Shown here: one piece after another, positions 47,861 to 59,840 of the stretch
Layout: the number at the start of each line of letters is the position of its first letter
How positions within the stretch are numbered: the first letter of the stretch is position 1
Source of the DNA: Pteria penguin
Lineage: Eukaryota > Mollusca > Bivalvia > Pterioida > Pteriidae
NCBI GenBank assembly: GCA_035048485.1
Contig: CM068588.1
Location: 124,001 to 188,000 of the forward strand
Direction of reading: 5' to 3'
DNA length: 64,000 nt
The notes under the pieces: generated by a model
Databases searched by the model: none
What the model saw: the letters and a program-made list of their open reading frames with translations, nothing else
What the model was told of the DNA's origin: nothing
Made by a program: the position numbers and the translations under genes

Positions 47861-50800
47861 CTATGAAATAGGATGAGAGAAAGGTGTATATTCCACTGCA
47901 TAAGGCACTTTCTTTGCTTTTGCTGCTAGTTCTGTGTGATGTTGATACACTACTTTCCCCTGGTATGGAAATCTTTCTGCCAATAGTTGCTCCTCTAGTG
48001 GAGAAGGCATAGGAATGGTCGGTTTCTGCTTTGGCTTTGATATAAGTATGTAACGACTGAAAAATAAATGAAATCCATTGAAAGTTACTTAATTCAAAAT
48101 GAAAATTTTAATATTTATTTGTATAACTTTCACAAAATGATTATTTCAAACTACAGACTTCTTATGATCTTTATTTTTACAAGAATGGTTAACAGCATGG
48201 TTTTATGATGTGTTACTGTTCTATCTGATTAGTTGGTTTTATGATCTGATAATGTAGGGCTTCTTGGTTATTTACTATCAATCTGCTGGTTGTTATTTTA
48301 GAGATTTGTTAGTTGGTTGTTCATTTCTTGGTTTTGTGATCTGTCATTGTAAGTTTCGTAGGCTATTTTGTGATGAGTTGGTTGGTTTGTAATCTGTTAT
48401 TGTATGGTTGGTTGGTTTGTGATCTGTTATTGTATGGTTGGTTGGTTTGTGATCTGTTATTGTATGGTTGGTTGGCTTGTAATCTGTTATTGTATGATTG
48501 GTTGGTTTGTGATCTGTTATTGTATGGTTGGTTGGTTTGTAATCTGTTATTGTATTTTTGGTTAGTTTTGTAATCTATTATTGTATAGTTGGTAAGTTTG
48601 TAATCTGTTATTGTATGGTTGGTTGGTTTGTAATCTATTATTGTATAGTTGGTTGGTTTGTGATCTGTTATTGTATGGTTGGTTGGTTTGTGATCTGTTA
48701 TTTTATGTTTGGTTGGTTTGTAATCTGTTATCGTATTTTAGGTTGGTTTGTGATCTGTCTTTGAATGGTTGGTTGATTTGTGATCTGTTATTGTATGGTT
48801 GGTTGGTTTTGTAATCTATTATTGTATGGATGGTTGGTTTGTGATCTGTTATTGTGTGGTTGGTTCCTTTGTGATCTGTTATTGTATAGGTTTTTTTTTT
48901 TTGGTTTAGTTGGTTTTGTGATCTGTCATTTTAAGTTTGGTAGGCTGTTTTTTGATTAGTTGGTTGGTTTTGTAATCTGTTATTGTATGGTTGGTTGGTT
49001 TGTGATCTGTTATTGTATGGTTGGTTGGTTTGTGATCTGTTATTGTATGGTTGGTTGGTTTGTGATCTGTTATTGTATAGTTGGTTGGTTTGTGATCTGT
49101 TATTGTATTTTTAGTTAGTTTGTAATCTGTTATCGTATTTTTGGTTGGTTTGTGATCTGTTATTGTATGGTTGGTTGGTTTTGTAATCTATTACTGTATG
49201 GTTGGTTGGTTTGTAATCTGTTATTGCACAGTTTGTTGGTTTTGTAATCTGTTACTGTATGTTTGGTTGGTTTGTAATCTGTTATTGTATTTTTGGTTGG
49301 TTTTGTAATCTGTTATTGTGTGGTTGGTTCGTTTGTGATCTGTTATTGTAAGGTTGGTATGTTGATTTGTGATATGTTTTTGTTTGAATTTTGACATAAC
49401 TACATTCATTTGGAATGAATTGTCTTTATACTGTACTTCATGGGAATAGATTGACATAACTACATTTGCTTGGAATGAATTGCCTTTATACTGTACTTCA
49501 TGGGAATAGATTGACATAACTACATTCATTTGGAATGAATTGTCTTTATACTGTACCTCATGGGAATAGACTGGCATAACTACATTCACTTGGAATGAAT
49601 TGTCTTTATACTGTACCTCATGGGAATAGATTGACATAACTACATTCACTTGGAATGAATTGTCTTTATACTGTACTTCACGGGAATAGATTGACATAAC
49701 TACATTCACTTGGAATGAATTGTCTTTATACTGTACCTCATGGGAATAGATTGACATAACTACATTCACTTGGAATGAATTGTCTTTATACTGTACCTCA
49801 TGGGAATAGATTGACATAACTACATTCATTTGGAATGAATTGTCTTTATACTGTACCTCATGGGAATAGAATGACATAGCTACATTCACTTGTAATGAAT
49901 TGTCTTTATACTGTACTTCATGGGAATAGATTGACATAACTACATTCACTTGGAATGAATTGTCTTTATACTGTACTTCACGGGAATAGATTGACATAAC
50001 TACATTCACTTGGAATGAATTGTCTTTATACTGTACTTCACGGGAATAGATTGACATAACTACATTCACTTGTAATGAATTGTCTTTATACTGTACCTCA
50101 TGGGAATAGACTGACATAACTACATTCACTTGGAATGAATTGTCTTTATACTGTACTTCATGGGAATAGACTGGCATAACTACATTCACTTGGAATGAAT
50201 TGTCTTTATACTGTACCTCATGGGAATAGATTGACATAACTACATTCATTTGGAATGAATTGTCTTTATACTGTACTTCATGGGAATAGATTGACATTAC
50301 TACATTCATTTGGAATGAATTGTCTTTATACTGTACTTCATGGGAATAGACTGACATAACTACATTCATTTGGAATGAATTGTCTTTATACTGTACTTCA
50401 TGGGAATAGACTGGCATAACTACATTCACTTGGAATGAATTATCTTTAAACAGTACTTCATGGGAATAGATTGGCATAGATATATCTGGTTGGAAAACAC
50501 TGATTTCTATTCAGTACTACATGGGATTAGATTGACTTAAATACATTTGATTGGAGCAGACGGACGTACACATCCCCACTAGGCACAGATCCACTTTTAG
50601 CATTTGACTGCATTAGACCGACTTACGTGCATTTGCTTGGAATGGATTTGCTTGTCATAGGCCTCACAGAGTGGGGATTTCTAGGGTCAAAGATTCTAAC
50701 ATCGATGGCTGGCTCACTCTGTCTGGTTACTGGAATGGTTGAATGTTGACTAGAAGATCTCCTGGTCATTCTGTGTCTATAAACAAATCAAATTCAAACA

Positions 50801-53800
50801 ACATAAAAATCTGTACTTGTAATGTTACTTTACTTTTTTCCCTAGATTATCGAAGTACATGCATTTACTACATAATTCATGTAAGCATATGAAAATAGCT
50901 GAAAATATCCAAATAACCTTGACTTCTCAATTCATAACATTTAATGATATTTCATTCAGAATCTTTCTTTTATATAATAATACATAACATTTGTTTTGTT
51001 TGGTTTTACCTCCTACACAGATTATTGTGCTTGTATGATGGCATCTTAATCTCCCTGACACATTGGACAGAGATTTAGACCAATGCGACACACCCACACC
51101 AATCATTGAGTAAATTTTCAACTGCCACATCTATCATAACATATGACTTTGGTTTTACAAGTTTATCCAAAATGAGCTATATGCTGGCTCATGTATGTCA
51201 TAAGTATGTATAATAGTATCCTAGTACAAATGAAATGGAGCGGTTTACTTCCCAGAACTATTTATACATTTTTACCTGAAAGGTTTTTCTGTCTTAAGTA
51301 GACTTTTTTCCAGCTGTTGGCGTTGTAGATTAGCTGCAGCTGTTTTAGGTCTGGTGGGCACATGGACTGTTGGTTTACCAGATGACGAGTCACTCACGAA
51401 GGTGTTGGCTCGTTCCACCTGATTTAACACATACATACAGGAATCTGATCTGGCTGTTAAAGCAGCAGCTACAAATATAAACAAGTAGTCATGTATTTCA
51501 TCAGTTAATGTAATCTGACAGTTCTGCTGTTCCACTGGATATCTACTCCCACAGATACAATGTTATGAAAAGGAGAAAAGTAAACACCCAACATCAAGAA
51601 ATCAGTTCAAGTTCAGCCTATTAATTATTCAAAGTACTTCTTCTGATAAAACCTATAAAACAAAACTTAACTATATGTATTTACATATTCAATTAAAATT
51701 TAGGTAAAGTAAGATTATGATGTAGACAAATGCAGAGTAAACACATTTTAGGCTAGTGTGTAATTTCAATTTGATTTTCTACTCCTTATTTATTCTATCC
51801 TTACAACAGCTTTTTCTAATTAACACGTACAACCACATGATAAATTGAATCATTGAGAGATCTTCATTTCTTATATGGTTACTCACTGGAATGGGGATCG
51901 ACATCTGTAGAGGGATACTGCTTTTGACGTTTTTCATTTAACTGATCTTCCCAAGCTTTTCTCCTTAGAGCTGCACTACGCGATCGTAGTATTTTCTGCA
52001 TCCGTAACAACATATGTCTGACAAAAAGAAAAGAAAATATTTCTCACATACAATTATTTAGAATTTCTGCAATGGATTAAAGAAATGAATTCCAGAAAGT
52101 AAAAAGTAAAAAATAAGTTTAAGAGAATAGTCATGACATAATGGGTATCTTGTTAAGATTAGACAATGCAATCACTTCTTATTTACTTGATAAGGCAATC
52201 TGATTAACACCATATCTTTATTCCGCTTCTCTATTTGTCCCATTATGGATAAAGAACTGGCGAAACTCTGTTAGGGGTCATGTTCTGGTAAACTCTTGAT
52301 TTTGAGCCAATCAGTGGATCGGCTACAATTTCTTAGGAATGAAATTAACACCCACAGCGTGCGTGACCTACAAGGTAGTTTTTGAACAGTGTTTGTTACA
52401 TATTGCATCACTATCACGTGCCTAGTTGAGTCACTGATTGGCTATGGGAAATAATGGTTTTCGGTGGCTGAAACATCCTCAGAGTTCACTAGAAAATTAC
52501 CTCTTATGGGGTTTCGCCAGATCTTTATCAGCAATGGGACAACTAGAGAAGCAGAATAAAGATATACTGGTTTCAATCAGATTGCTTGGATAAGGGATCA
52601 TAGTGCAATGTTTTAGCTAGCTTGGCATGATTTTGTTGAAACTCATCAATTAACTAACAAAGATTGATCCCTTTTCTTTTCTTAGTTTTGTATGACCACA
52701 TATTTAAAAAAAACAAGGAAATCAGTAAAACTGATAAATGCTCCCTGAACTACACAAAACAAATGAATGGCATATAAAAAAACCCCTAATGCTCTAGAAT
52801 TTACAAAGAAGCATAAAAAGCTGGGGTTATATTTAGTATCTTTATTATGGAGTCAGAAGAAACTTTTGCACTAGTGAATACTTGCCCCAAATGATAAGAT
52901 TTTTTTTTCACATTTTATGTTTTAGTTGCTGATTGACCGTGACCTTTCAGACATAACCTCACTGACCTATGTCTAAAAGCCTATATCCTGAGTGACAAAT
53001 AAAATTTGTATGAAGTTTTGTTTGTTGAAAATTCATTAAAATATAAGTTTTCATTGGTATTTCAAGTTCTATTTTCAGAGTGACCTTGTTCTTTCCAAAA
53101 TGACCACCTCCCAAAAGACAATAGTGTGAAGTATGATCAAAATCTGTTAAACGATTTAGGAGTAACACAATTAGACAGATGAAAGGATGGATAGACTACA
53201 TGTATTATATAAATGACAGCAACAGTATATCCTCCCCAGAAATTTTTCAAGGAACATAAAAAATGAGATTTCAAAATATCAGATTCTTCATATAAAGTAA
53301 CAAATCCCCAAACTCACCCTCAACAAATATAGTGCAAATTGGGATATGATCAATCCCACCTCCTAAATCAAATGAGTGTGAGGACAACAAAATGGTTCTT
53401 ATCTGTTTTAAAACAAACATTTACTCATTTTCAGAAATAATTTTTTTTACAACTATGCCTTAAATATATTATGTCAAGAAAATTCTGTGAGTAAAAATTT
53501 CAATGTAGGACATTACAGAAATCATGTAACGAATAATAAGTTAAAGCTAGCTACAACAATGACATGGATAATGAAAATCAATCAATCTACAGTGCTAGTC
53601 TATAAACTTCAGGATCATTACTTTCTTGCTTATACCAAACCTCATTAACTGCACAACCTATAACTGATCTTGAACTGACAATTATCCTTAAAAGCTAGGA
53701 AACAATCCACCTTAGAAATGAAAATAATCAATATTACAAATGTATTGTTCTCTTTGAATTACTCTTGGAATGGTACTGTGCTATTCTAACAATCTATTAT

Positions 53801-56800
53801 TGATTTATGTACATGACTGAAGTAACAGAATGTACTTCAATCTGAACTTGGCTCTACAATAGTCTGGAAAAATTTTAAATTATAATACCTTTAAATAAAA
53901 AAAAAAATTGAATGTTCGAAGTTTGAATGTAATTAATTCAAGTATTAGATGTAGAGCTTGAAGCTTGACTTTGTGTGTTTTAATGGTTCATGACCAATAT
54001 TAATTGTTATATAAATAATGATTTTATGATGTTATCTCAGCTTTTCTTATCTATAGCTGTTTTGATGGTTGAATTTCTTTGAAAGTACACTTACCTTTCA
54101 ATGACCCTTTCCTGCCAATTGTACTCAAACTCTTTCCCATCATTCCTGTGGAGACATTTCTCTTTCTCTGTCTTTTCAGTATCCCTGAAGTATAAAAACC
54201 TAGTTATCTACATGATCAGAATTGATGAACACACCACTCTGACCACATCCCTTCTTTTACATTGTAAACAAAATCTTGATTTTGTACTAAAAGTTTCATT
54301 CATGTGAAATATAATAATTTTGAAGTCATGAATTACCTCAGATAACAAAGTGCCTATGAAATGAAATATGAATATAAAATCTGACAGTGGCTGGTTTTTG
54401 TCATCTTGGCACTCACAATACATGTATTATACAGTTTGAAATGTAAGGTCCAAGCATGTCAGACTCAAGCATAGTAACCAATGTTAGACTTTACCTGTAG
54501 CATTATAACCCATGTCAGACCCAAGCATAACCCATGTCCACCCTTATGTAATAACCCGTATCAGACACAAGCATTATAACCCATGTAAGACCCTAGCATA
54601 ATAACCCTTGTCAATCACAAGTATAATGTCTACTAAGACACACAGATAACAGCTTTCATCAGATACCAGCATAATAACCCATGTCAGACACCAGCATAAT
54701 AACCGATGTCAGACACCAGCATAATAACCCATGTCAGACACCAGCATAATAACCAATGTCATATACCAGCAAAATAACCAATGTCAGATACCAGCATAAT
54801 AACCCATGTCAGACACCAGCATAATAACACATGTCACACACAAGCATAATAACCCATGTCAGACACCAGCATGACACCAGCATAATAACCCATGTCAGAC
54901 ACCAGCATAATTACACATGTCAGATACCAGCATAATAACCCATGTCACACACAAGCATAATTACACATGTCGGAGCCAAGCGTAATGACCCCTTGTCAGA
55001 TCCTAGCATTACAACTGATGAAAGACACAAGCATAATGACCCCTTGTCAGATCCTAGCATTACAACTGATGTAAGACACAAGCATAATGACCCCTTGTCA
55101 GATCCTAGCATTAACAACTGATGCAAGACACAAGCATAATGACCCCTTGTCAGATCCTAGCATTAACAACTGATGTAAGACACAAGCATAATGACCCCTT
55201 GTCAGATCCTAGCATTACAACTGATGTAAGACACAAGCATAATGACCCCTTGTCAGATCCTAGCATTAACAACTGATGCAAGACACAAGCATAATGACCC
55301 CTTGTCAGATCCTAGCATTACAACTGATGTAAGACACAAGCATAATAACCCCTTGTCAGATCCTAGCATTAACAACTGATGCAAGACACAAGCATAATGA
55401 CCCCTTATCAGATGCTTGCATTAACAACTGATGTAAGACACAAGCATAATGACCCCTTGTCAGATGCTAGCATTAACAACTGATGTAAGACACAAGCATA
55501 TTAACCTACATTAAACACAATCATAATCACTCATGTGAGATCATAGCATGATAACCCATGTCTACCATAGCATGATAACCCATGTCAGACACTAGCATAT
55601 TAACCAAAGTCATATACATGTACAACCATAAAAAGTCATGTCAGACTCGGTGTTGGGTTTTGACAAAACGAAATAAAATAGCAATGAACATTCTTCATTA
55701 ACAACTGGTAATTAAAGGTGAGATCAGGTGTTAGGAAGAAGTAAACATTTTTTGGCTTAAAAATGTAGCAGCATAAATATCAATCATACCCATTACTTTT
55801 GACATTTTTTAATCAAACTTACCCATGAAGATTATGAAAGCGTTCCAAAGCCTCCTCAAATGCAGACTGTAGGTCCTGTAAAGACAAAAAAAGTCACTTG
55901 AACTGTCTATTTATCCACAACATAATTTCTACCCTAAAATACAGAAAGATACATTGTGAAAAGATTTACATGTATTTGATGTCTAAGAAGTCAATGATGA
56001 ATTGTGATGTAAATCAGAGACAAAAGGAAAAATATCTCAAAAAACACAATGTTCAAGCATTCAAGCAATTTTATTACATTTATTTCTCAGTTACAACATC
56101 TCCACATTTGCCAAATTTGATTATTTTCTAGTGGTAAGTCAAAAAATACATCACCCATATACCAACATCCATACAACATGTACCTAAGTTTATGGTTGCC
56201 TGTAGTCAGTACTTACCTGGTCTCTATCTAAAAGCCATCACCCAATACATCTACTTGTATCAAACAGTGCATGCAAAGTGCTCAATTAATGTAGCTTTCC
56301 AATTTTTAAAGTCTAACACATACACAGTCACCATATCCTTTCTACACACCTTACTAAAGTTTTAAAAACATCAGTGTTGAAATGGGTATAGTGTGTCAAG
56401 GTTCGGTGTAATTATATCATGTAGATACCCTTTTTAAAATTTCATCACATTTATCTGGAATCTCTGAATCCTAATAAGATCAAACTGCTCACACAAAGAC
56501 ATAGATCTGCCATTGTCAAATCTGAACAGATGTTTTCATGCATTTATGAGTGTTCCGATCCAATTAGAAATCAGAAGATCTACATTTCTAACTTTTTGTC
56601 TTTGTGCTGTATTTCCTGTTAAAGCATGTGTCAAATAATCCATTACCAACATGCCCATTTTAAATAATGAAACGATTTTAAGTTTAACCTTTGGGGTATA
56701 TATAAGCTATATAATTCTTTTGGTGTAAAAATATTGAAATTAACCTTAAAGACGGTTACTAGGATGGAAATAGATATTGCAGCAATGTCTCTTGAACAAA

Positions 56801-56845
56801 CTTGATACAAAATGATGCCATAAGAATTCTGTACATAAGATATGA

Positions 56846-56937
<92 letters not shown>

Positions 56938-57845
56938 GCTGAATTATATTTGTTTCATCTGTACATAAGGGCATTCACGGTGGGTGTACTAGTCAGTCGA
57001 GAGACGCTCACTCCTCCCGGGCACCTGGTCTCAGCTCAGAATTTCAGGGGTCCGTGAATGCCCACTGTGGTATATTATAATTGTTAGTGCCACAGTCATA
57101 TAACACCAGTTACTTTCGTATTTTACATTAGAAAGATTTAAGCAGCTTAATACCACTACTTTCTTGACCCTCCAGCCCAAGGATAATATAGCTACTTTCT
57201 GAAAAAAAAAACCCGTTTCCCGTAAAGATCATGAACAAGAACTAGTTTTCAGAATAACTAAATTTGAATTTTCGGCATAGGTGAACTAAAAAGAGAAGTT
57301 AGTTGGTCTAAAGACGGAAAAGTCAAGTGTTTTATTATATATCTAAATCGCTATCTGCAATATATAAAATAGATAATACATAAATGGAAATTATCAATTT
57401 GTGAAAGTGTTACACAAAAGGTGATAAATGTACTGAAGTCCTTTATATCACAAAAATTCACTTCAAAGACCCAACTAAGAAAGCTTTACAAAACACGATT
57501 TTAGTCGGAGCAAGCAACACCATTCTTAAAATATGATATATACAATGCATTACGCCTCCTGTAAGACAGTTATGATAAGACACAATTAATACAGTAATAT
57601 GAATATTACACATCTCTTGTTATATAAAAAAGGGAAAAAAAATGAAAAGAAAAGCTGCGTGTTTAATTGGTCATTCAAGCAATAACGCCCGCCTAGCCAC
57701 AGTACCGTAGCTTCCTCGCTAATCACGCATTAACACCGGATCTTTAAGCTACGGTTCTGCAGCTAGCTGTCTTCATACTTACATCTATGTTGTCAGGTAA
57801 ATCCAGTAACAAGTCCAACTGGATGGGTAAATTACGCATGGTCAT
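47861..57845 (-). CDS. Unrecognised protein with RPKTA/RPMTS motifs, seven coding exons
   Basis: Not recognised. Exons, minus strand: 57845-57783, 55875-55823, 54184-54095, 52017-51887, 51468-51276, 50776-50627, 48056-47861. Every border is AG/GT and all phases agree, giving 291 codons and a TAG stop at 47863-47861. The N-terminus is acidic and helical (DLQSAFEEALERFHN), then a basic likely coiled stretch (RHMLLRMQKILRSRSAALRR), then a low-complexity half with RPKTAAANLQRQQ, IFDPRNPHSVRPMTSK and KPKQKPTIPMPSPLEEQ. RP-x-T motifs of this kind are common in ciliary or axonemal proteins, which is only a hint. The first exon stays open upstream to an AG near 57,908 (FIIPELSVSQDFNLICHF before the ATG), so it may be an internal exon with the true start further up. 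The gene converges on COMMD7. Confidence 0.8.
48340..49375. repeat. 30-bp minisatellite in the last intron of the minus-strand gene
   Basis: About 30 units of GTTGGTTTGTGATCTGTTAT followed by TGTATGGTTG, interrupted near 48,890. The period is a multiple of three, so it yields several 60-70 codon ORFs of no significance. Confidence 0.95.
49378..50560 (-). repeat. 60-bp minisatellite, ~18 units, with an open 418-codon frame
   Basis: Units are exactly 60 bp (minus strand TGAGGTACAGTATAAAGACA onward), so on the strand of the host gene a frame stays open from 50,477 to 49,221 with a 20-residue repeat of the type SIYSHEVQYKDNSF. Flanking exons join in phase without it and the flanks of the ORF lack convincing splice sites, so I treat it as intronic repeat. 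Units grade into the exon 50,627-50,776 border. Confidence 0.9.
52188..52598. mobile_element. Fold-back/MITE element with arms of ~150 bp or more
   Basis: Left arm GCAATCTGATTAACACCATA ... ATCTTTATTCCGCTTCTCTA ... TTGTCCCATT ... TGGCGAAAC matches the reverse complement of the right arm at nearly every base, with a further pair at AGCCAATCAGTG (about 52,317) and CACTGATTGGCT (about 52,431). No ORF. It lies in the intron between exons 54,184-54,095 and 52,017-51,887. Confidence 0.8.
54450..55640. repeat. Mixed minisatellite: ~24-bp and ~58-bp units
   Basis: 54,480-54,970 repeats ATAACCCATGTCAGACACCA GCAT. 54,970-55,500 repeats a longer unit, GACCCCTTGTCAGATCCTAG followed by CATTAACAACTGATG and AAGACACAAGCATAAT, with a single-base ACAA/AACAA length variant. 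The longer unit looks built from two diverged short units. Confidence 0.9.
56848..56934. repeat. (AT)n microsatellite
   Basis: About 86 bp of AT dinucleotides in the first intron of the minus-strand gene. Confidence 0.95.
56960..57130 (+). repeat. Dispersed repeat, inverted partner of 24.8 kb
   Basis: The segment from GGGCATTCACGG to TATTTTACATTA matches 24,740-24,850 inverted. It contains its own inverted pair: GGGCATTCACGG at the left and CCGTGAATGCCC at the right. Confidence 0.65.
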
Positions 57846-57908
57846 AAAATGGCAAATAAGATTGAAATCTTGAGATACTGATAGTTCCGGAATGATAAAT
57901 TCTAATTC

Positions 57909-59150
57909 TAAAATTTAAAATTTAAACTGCAATACACATGGTAGAATTTCTAATTATCTGGTCACAGGTTCCACCTAAACACAAAATGTCTACGATGAAA
58001 TACTTTTTGCAAAATATGCACACAGAGATTCAAGTACATGTCTTTCGCTTCATTACGGTACCATTCATATAGTCACAAAACTAACTATCAAATCTCGATT
58101 TCCATGTTTGGCATTTGTTACTATTTTAACATTGGTGTCAAATGTCAATAACGATTTTCAAAACACCCAAAACTGTAGTGAATGCACGGGAGAAAAAAGA
58201 AAAGAAAAAATATCTAAGAATAAAAGGAAAAATACAATTTACGTTCACTATGAAGACCCCTAGCATTCACTATATGACAATTCTAGATGAAGGCACTCCA
58301 AGCCTTTTCCTATTCTAATTCACTGGTATCTTTGATCAGTAAATGCCTCAATACAAGTTCAACCACTTCGTCAACGAATAAATCGCGCAATATCCTTCAC
58401 GAAATCCTTCAATAAAATCGAACATCTTTGCAGCTAAATGCTTCTCTTTGTCGGTCTTAATGCTCTGTAAACCTTATCTCCATTTTTAATACAAATCCAT
58501 ACACAACACAATTTAACATCGAATTGTATTTCACTGCGCTAAATTTCTATCGAACTTTTTTTTAAGTTTGCGGACGAAATTTTTAGTATGCGAAACTCGA
58601 AATAATCTTTGAATGTCTATATTTACATACTGTCTCAGTAAACAGTGATTAGATTAATTCTTTTCACTACGATCAAATTACAAAGTTATAAACTAATCCT
58701 TGCTCTCGAAATCGTCCTGGCCTTGGCGGTAAACAGCATTCATACTTATATCTCTTGCTGATATATCACACACGAGTGTTTGATGGATTTCACCTGAATT
58801 TTCCAATTTCAATTCGTCAATTATGACACGGGAGCTTATATCGCTATGCTAAAAGTTTAAAGGTACAAAACGCAGGATTTAAAAATTGATTGTATATTAT
58901 TGACTTTTTACGTTTTCCTACTATGGCTTTATTCTTGCATACATTTAAAACAATTAATCAAACTGGATTATGTTTTAATAAAGAGAAGGAAGCATTTGTT
59001 AGCACAAAGTTTTTGTTCTAGTCGATAGTAAAAATGCAACTGTGGTATGCAGGTATAAAGCAGATGAAACAAGGGGAAAAATAAATAGAAAACTGACAGT
59101 CATAAAGAACCCCGCTGAATATACCATGACCTTTGACTCCGAAATTTACT
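57909..59150. other. Upstream of the minus-strand gene, no exon supported
   Basis: Probably 5' UTR, promoter or first intron of the minus-strand gene. No further coding exon could be supported here. Confidence 0.35.
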
Positions 59151-59174
59151 GGCACATTCATCCCATCATTCATC

Positions 59175-59440
59175 ATCCGCACGTGAAATATGAAACTCAT
59201 GGGATAAAAAGTTATGAAACCTATGGGATGAAAACCTTACGAAATCTATGGGATGTAAACCTTATGTAACCTATAGGATGAAAAACTTATGAAACCTAGG
59301 GAATGAAAACCTTACCAAATCTATGGATGAAAACCTTATGAAACCTATTGGATGAAAATCTAACGAAATTTATGGATGAAAACCTTATGAAATCTAGGGG
59401 ATGAAAACCTTTACGAAACTCATGAGAAGAAAACCCTTTT
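59175..59440 (+). repeat. ~29-bp minisatellite
   Basis: About nine imperfect units of ATGAAACCTATGGGATGAAAACCTT. Confidence 0.85.
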
Positions 59441-59554
59441 CAGCCACTACATCACAACTAAAGCGTATAATATATGTGTATGCTTGTATGTGTGTAAAGA
59501 AATACTACGTATGTATGTGTGTTTGTATGGTTTGTAGGTCTGCATGCATTAATG

Positions 59555-59828
59555 AAGCCGGTGTGGCCTAGTGGATAAGGTGCTCGGCTCGTGATCGAGA
59601 GGTCGCGGGTTCGACTCCCGCCCGGGGCACACCGGTGTTCTGTCTTTCGGATGAGACAGTAAAAACCGAGGTCCCGTGTCACGGTAGGCGTGGCACGTAA
59701 AAGATCCCTCACTGCTTTGGGTGGGTCCGTTGCAAAGGGCTAAATTTGTATGCAATGCATCAGGCAGATGCCGTCACCATATACGTGAAATAATCGTGGA
59801 GTGACGTAAAACAATAATCCAACAACAA
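59555..59828 (+). mobile_element. tRNA-headed SINE with 12-bp TSD
   Basis: Same family as 25,126-25,402 and 5547-5838. A box TGGCCTAGTGG and B box GGTTCGACTCC are intact, followed by core TGTCTTTCGGATGAGACAG and a tail ending CGTAAAACAATAATCC(AAC)n. Flanked by CATGCATTAATG at 59,543-59,554 and 59,829-59,840. The intact boxes and perfect duplication indicate a recent insertion. Confidence 0.93.
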
Positions 59829-59840
59829 CATGCATTAATG

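Noticed and set aside
48340..49375. Regular spaced repeats considered as a CRISPR-like array
   Set aside because: Units are contiguous with no unique spacers and lie in a eukaryotic intron.
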